The notes beneath the pieces are model-generated. The model had not been told where the DNA came from and searched no databases. It saw only the letters and a program-made list of their open reading frames with translations. Positions 59,550-64,000 of a stretch of DNA of 64,000 nt are shown one piece after another. This stretch comes from Carallia brachiata (taxonomy: Eukaryota > Streptophyta > Magnoliopsida > Malpighiales > Rhizophoraceae), in the NCBI GenBank assembly GCA_021464245.1, contig JADCRB010000114.1:2170001-2234000 (forward strand), written 5' to 3'. The position numbers and the translations under genes are program-made. Position 1 is the first letter of the stretch. Every line of letters begins with the position of its first letter.

Positions 59550-61798
59550 TCATGGGAGCAATATCTCTTTTGTATCCTCTACTTTCTGTAAAGATTGAAA
59601 TGAGAATATGTTAGTATATATTATATACCATATAATATGTTAATAAGTACAAATATACCGATATTAGAAAAACAAAATACCGTAGCTTTTCTTTTAATTC
59701 CATAGAAGTTACGAAGCCAATCCTCCCCACAAAGCAACACTTGAACTGTCTCCGTTGACAATGACGCACGATAGGGATCAATCACCCTACCACCAGCACT
59801 AAATGCCGATTCAGATGCAACAGTAGTGATGGGAATTGCCAATATGTCACGAGCCATCAAAGACAAAATTCTAAACTTGAGCTCATTTGCCTTCCACCAT
59901 TGCAGTACATTAAATGAAGAAGTTGCTTCAATATCTTCACATATAAAAACACCTTCACTCAAATACACATCCAAATCTGATTTTGATGTGTTCACGGTAT
60001 CAACATTTCTTATAAAAGCATCAAATTGGGATCTACCACTCTTGATGCTCTTACCCTTGGCCCCATTACCAGGTTTTTCAACAATAGAACTAGCAACACC
60101 ACCCTCAACTCCTTTCTCTCTAGTGTTGTTGTGTGAGCTTCAAGATACTCATTGTAAAGTTCAAATAAAGCATCATGAACAATTTCAACCTGTTTAGAAA
60201 CCTCAAATTCAGGATACATGATTGGGAAACAAAACTCTATAAATTTCATCTTGTTTCTTGGATCCAAGACAGCAGCAATAGAGATAAGCAAATTGCTATC
60301 ACCCCAATATTTATCAAATTTCTTTTTCATTTTTTCAGCCATGTTTTTCATAAATTCACTCCCACTGGCATGATTCTCATCCAACAATTCTTTTACCCTC
60401 CAAAGTTCCGGAAGAAATAAATTTGAGGTAGGATATTCAGAGCCAGAGATAATCTCAGTGATATCATTGAAAAGACTTAGAAAGCGACATACCTCCTCAA
60501 CTTTCTTCCAATCATCTTCACTTGGCAAAGTGTTGTAACATGGATCTCGCTGTTGATACCGTGGAAATACATCTTTGAAATCCAAAGCAGCAGCCAACAT
60601 TACATAAGTTGCATTCCACCGAGTACAAACATCTAAGATAAGCTTCTTCGAAGATAATTTCAATTGCTTTGCAATTTCACTGAAAGTCTTAAGACGTTGC
60701 TCAGATTTGTCAAGATATTTCACACTATCACGAACATCACAGATAATAAATTCAATTTCAGACAACCCATCTTGCACCAACAAATTGAGGATATGTGCAC
60801 AACATCGCACATGGAATAACTGTCCCCTAAGAGGCAACTTGTTTTGGATGGAAAGACTATCCTTCAACATTCTTACTGCAACATCATTATAAGAAGCATT
60901 ATCTACAGTGATACTAGAGATTTTTTTCTCAACTCCCCACTCAACTAATCGATTATAAATTGCATCATGCACATTAATTCCACTATGAGGAGGAGGACAA
61001 TCACAAAAATTGAGAATTCTTTTTTGCAAATTCCAATTTCGATCAACAAAATGGGAAGTCAAAACCATATAATGAATTTTTTGACCTGATCTCCACATAT
61101 CAGTAGTGAGATTGATTTTACTAACCTCTTGCAACAAAACCTTCACTTTCTTCTCCAACTCATAAGCTGTTACACAATCATTCTTCACTGTGGTTCGGGT
61201 AATCTTTTGAAAAAGAGGATTGGCATTCTTCATCAACATATTGAATAATTCATACTCCACAAAGTTGAAGGGTAACTCATGCACCATAATCATATGAGCA
61301 GTAATCTCCCTAATCCTTGCTTGACTGTACTTAAAATTTTGGACTGTTGTAACAGTTTCAGCATTCTTCGGTGATACAGTGATGCTTTGTTGTCCTTGTT
61401 CAGCATGTTTTGTGTAAGGACAGTTATTCATGTGCCTCAAATATGTTGATGTTGCACCACCTTTATTAATTTTCAGCCGATGCTTACAATTGATGCACTC
61501 TAACTTCTTCGACCCATCTTTGAGTGTCACTTCCTTAAAAGTCTCCCAACACTTAGAAGTTTTTTTTTCGTTTCTTCTCGTAAGGATTATCACTATTACC
61601 TTCATTTTCTCCTTCTCCTTCTCCTTCTCTTTCTCCTTCTCCTTCTCTTTCTCCTTCTCCATGTAAAATAATTAATTCAGCAGCCTCTTCCACCGTTTCT
61701 TCGGTGAATCTTTCATCCACATTTGCAATGTTATCATCCATGAATGATGAACCTGAATATAAAGGTTCCAATGATGATCCAGAGACAAATTGAGACAT
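59550..61798 (-). pseudogene. hAT transposase (BED zinc finger, hATC), two frameshifts
   Basis: Starts at ATG 61796-61798 (MSQFVSGSSLEP), passes an acidic GEGERE repeat, then the BED zinc finger (ECINCKHRL ... YLRHMNNC), the RNase H-like core with INLTTDMWRS and SSITVDNASYND carrying the two conserved Asp residues, and the C-terminal hATC dimerisation region (IPITTVASESAFSAGGRVID, LLCGEDWLRNFYGIKRK). A short final exon after an intron at 59586-59680 gives KVEDTKEILLP and a stop at 59550-59552; this splice is inferred. Two frame breaks are visible. One is a run of nine A on the minus strand at 61560-61568, where eight would keep frame into KTSKCWETF. The other is near 60124-60136, after EAH. 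Outside these the frames are fully open, so the gene died recently or the breaks are sequencing errors in a homopolymer and a short repeat. Confidence 0.9.
61605..61662. repeat. (GGAGAA)n-type hexanucleotide repeat in transposase
   Basis: Repeats of CTCCTT/CTTTCT encode alternating Glu-Gly or Lys-Glu, depending on frame, just upstream of the BED finger. Confidence 0.75.
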
Positions 61799-62890
61799 AC
61801 CTGAATATAATATATACTTTAGTACAGTTTAATTTAATAAACATGGTATCCATGGGAAAAAGGCTCCTCTATATAACCAATATACAATTGTTTATGTGCC
61901 AATTGTATAACCTCCTAATAGCAAAGACATGCAATTTCAAAGTAAATTAAAGAGAGCGAGAGACAAAAAAAAAATGCTTCAGTCACTCCCGGCACACCAG
62001 CAACCTGATAATTTGTTTAGAAGAGAAACAAAACAAAAATAAGAGTCTGTCTAAGACACCCAGAAATGTGACCCTGTTTTTAAACTTGGACACACAATGT
62101 TGCTAGTCTTCAAGAATTTCTATCCAATCAACCAAGCAATCCACATAAAACTGCTAGGGCTATGTATGATTGTGTGATGAATATCGAATTCATTCCTAGA
62201 GTCATCAGCATGACAAAACACGGCTATGTTCTTTCCCTCACAACTTGTTCATCTAAGCACAAAACCAGCCAATATTCTAAACAGACAAAAGCTATTGACC
62301 GAATTTATATAATTTCAGCCCATCATTTCCTTTCCCACCACCAGGTCTCCGGTAGATACTAAGAGGGATATAAATCCAGTTCCAAGCCAATCAAGCCTCC
62401 GAAACACTTTTCGCCGTCCCAAACCGTTCAATAACCATAACAACAAGAGCAAGTAATTTACTTTTCCAGAAAGAACTTTATCATCTCAAAAAAAAAAAAA
62501 ATGGAACAAGAGAAAGAAATTTAATAAGATGAAAAGAAACAAAACTAATCTTTCCCTTTTTTGCGGATTGGAAAATTTAAACAAATTTAAACAATATAGT
62601 CCAAATTACTCAAAATTTAAACAAATTTCTCGTCTTTAAAGACTTCAACTATATTAAGAAAAAAAAAATCCAGAAGTACCAGAAAGTTAAGGAAAAAAAA
62701 AATTTATGCAACCCCTAATCCAAAGCAGCAAAGCATACACTTTTCAATTTGATTGTTATATATATGTTCAGTTTTATGTTTGCAAATAAAACTTGCATGC
62801 CACCAACTCTGCCATTGCTATAGACTGCTTAAGGTAATCATTTCTTTTTGACACTTAACACTCCTGCTAATCAATGCATGAAATACAAAC

Positions 62891-63102
62891 CTGAACCAGA
62901 GGAGTTACTTCAGCCTTCAAAGGGTTGTTGGTTGGGAACCTCAAGCCCAAGGATAAGGCAATGCGAGGATCCACTGCAAAGGCAGTCTTAGCATAGTCAA
63001 TCCATTTGTCTGAGCTGATTCATCAATTTGGGTATGAGTACGAGTTCCTTTGCTCTTGTATTGACCGAACCCCCTATTATTAGGGCCAAGTGTCTTCTAT
63101 CC
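62891..63102 (-). pseudogene. Captured exon resembling plant PI 4-kinase alpha
   Basis: A 212-nt minus-strand exon bounded by an acceptor (TGATTGCAG) and a donor (CAG then GTTTGT). One frame reads RGFGQYKSKGTRTHTQIDES, and after a one-base shift another reads WIDYAKTAFAVDPRIALSLG then LRFPTNNPLKAEVTPLVQ. The AVDPRIALSLASRFP....LKAEVTQLVQ pattern is one I associate with the helical repeat (solenoid) region of plant type III phosphatidylinositol 4-kinase alpha. Retained splice sites indicate DNA-level capture, not reverse transcription. The family assignment rests on memory of the motif and should be searched. Confidence 0.55.
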
Positions 63103-63254
63103 CTGCAATCATATTTCAATTTTTGTGATAAGAACCGCAGAAGAGAGGAAATTAGCTAAATCTGACCGATGCAATCGACATCGGCGGTCCGAGCTCACCG
63201 AAACCCCCAAAATTGCGCTTTTTAAAGAAAAAATAGGGAAAAGAGATGAGTTAC

Positions 63255-63440
63255 CTTAGCTTAAATCCAGTGATCAGACAGGCGAGAGATGAAGGCTATA
63301 GCTTAGATACTCCATCGTCGCCTCGCCAGTGGTCAATTTGCTGTGGAGAATGGCACCGAAAAAAAATCAATTGCAAATAGACACAAGAGAATAGCTGAGG
63401 CAGTGAGCTGCAACGCGAGACGGCGAGAGGATAAGTAATA
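63255..63440 (-). other. Probable 5' untranslated exon of the hAT transcript
   Basis: On the minus strand, after the TATA box, TTAGGGTTTTTTC and a pyrimidine-rich leader lead to GATTTAAGCTAAG followed by GTAACT, a good donor, at 63255/63254. It holds a short upstream frame beginning MEYLSYSLHLSP. It could itself derive from the captured gene's leader. Start is approximate. Confidence 0.45.
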
Positions 63441-63468
63441 AAAAGAAAAAACCCTAAACATATGTCCC

Positions 63469-63475
63469 TTTTATA
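63469..63475 (-). promoter_or_regulatory. Probable TATA box of the hAT element
   Basis: TATAAAA on the minus strand inside the right end of the element, about 30 nt before the presumed transcript start and facing the captured exon and transposase. Confidence 0.5.
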
Positions 63476-63529
63476 TTAATAGTTAAATGATACAATTAAG
63501 TATTATTGATACTTTAAACGAGCTTATAA

Positions 63530-63800
63530 TAACACATATTAAACAAGCTTTTACTGATACATTAACCGAGCTTTTAAGCGAGCTTTAATCGAGCTTTAAT
63601 CGAGCTTTTTAGCGAGCCTTAAACAAACTATTCACGAGCCTAAATCGAGCCGAGCCTGTCCCTGTTCAGGCTCAGCTCGTTTATGAAACGAGCTTTAAAT
63701 TTAAGCTCGTGTATCGCTCGTTTAGCTACCCGAACGAGCTCGAGCCGAGCTCTCAGCGAGCCGAGCCACCGAGCTTTTAACGAACGTATCGGCTCGCTTG
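63530..63800. repeat. hAT right subterminal repeat array
   Basis: Repeated AACGAGCTTTAATCGAGC, CGAGCCGAGC and AGCTCGTTTA motifs mirror the left-end array. Open frames here are repeat artefacts. Confidence 0.8.
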
Positions 63801-63816
63801 CAGCCCTAGAAATATC

Positions 63817-64000
63817 AACCTCGTTGCCTGTGTCTTTAAATGAAATTTCGTTGAAGTTGGTTCTGATAATTAACGAAGGATGTCCTGTCCTCAACCTCAC
63901 CCTAGGCACGTGAAGAAAATCTAGAAGGGGACAGCAAATGACACCTAACACGAGCCCTTGCTTGGCACAAGCTTTCATTGAATAGTGGCTGCTGCTGCCT
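63817..64000 (-). other. Right flank of the hAT element, open frame, unrecognised
   Basis: The minus strand begins MKACAKQGLVLGVICCPLLD at 63978 and stays open to the insertion point, then continues on the other side of the element to a stop at 58101. This may be an exon interrupted by the hAT element, but no family is recognised. Confidence 0.35.

Larger units (their letters stand above)
58158..63808 (-). mobile_element. Complete hAT-family element, 5.65 kb, with captured exon
   Basis: An exact 8-bp target duplication GAAATATC flanks it (58150-58157 and 63809-63816). Ends are TAGGGCTGCAAATGAACCG at the left and the complement of TTGCAGCCCTA at the right, with an 11-bp perfect TIR core TAGGGCTGCAA. 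Both subterminal regions are dense in GCTCGAGCTCGGCTCG (left) and CGAGCTTTAATCGAGC (right) repeats. On the minus strand it contains a TATA box, a 5' exon, a captured kinase-like exon, the transposase gene and an exon-like 3' segment. The perfect target duplication and mild transposase damage indicate recent insertion. Confidence 0.93.

Overview
The window looks like nuclear DNA from a eudicot plant. It is AT-rich and intron-bearing. The two best genes match plant-only families (a class II LBD factor and a CER6-type 3-ketoacyl-CoA synthase) almost end to end, and the rest is mostly plant transposon debris. I cannot name the species from sequence alone. Only three protein genes look intact: an LBD40/42-type transcription factor (4187-5497, +, two exons), a KCS6/CER6-type 3-ketoacyl-CoA synthase (27929-29416, -, single exon) and a TKPR2-type tetraketide alpha-pyrone reductase (42808-48198, +, six exons).

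Layout. 1-2160: a MOCS3/CNX5 rhodanese-domain fragment beside a G-rich repeat. 4.1-5.5 kb: the LBD gene. 5.5-13.6 kb: gene-poor, with a 299-bp tandem duplication, a LINE RNase H remnant and a 657-bp hAT-type element. 13.6-32 kb: a broken segmental duplication around the KCS gene, with an intact copy (about 25.0-32.0 kb) and two fragmentary copies (KCS 5' end at 14.9-15.1 kb, KCS 3' end at 24.1-24.5 kb). The copies were later hit by different insertions: a 3.37-kb TIR element with a 138-bp tandem array, a 1.77-kb LINE that itself carries an 844-bp hAT element, a CACTA-like end, SINEs, and a truncated LINE placed 7 nt past the KCS stop codon. Because the copies are paralogous, several insertions have a visible empty site in the other copy. 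32-42.7 kb: gene-poor, with SINE and MITE insertions. 42.8-48.2 kb: the TKPR2 gene, whose first intron holds an organellar 23S rRNA fragment. 48.2-58 kb: gene-poor, with SINEs, a long-TIR MITE, RNase H debris, a 214-bp direct repeat pair and a Harbinger-type MITE. 58158-63808: a complete hAT element with an exact 8-bp target duplication, a nearly intact transposase with two frameshifts, its own promoter and 5' exon, and a captured exon resembling plant phosphatidylinositol 4-kinase alpha.

The genes do not form an operon or cluster. KCS6-type enzymes make very-long-chain fatty acids for cuticular wax and pollen coat, and TKPR2 makes a sporopollenin precursor, so two of the three genes are in lipid-barrier or pollen-wall metabolism, but I have no evidence that the proximity matters. 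I did not find a wholly new biochemical system. The most unusual material is transposon biology: exon capture by the hAT element, a recurring class of nearly tail-only retroposition scars, and paralogous empty sites that date insertions relative to the KCS duplication.
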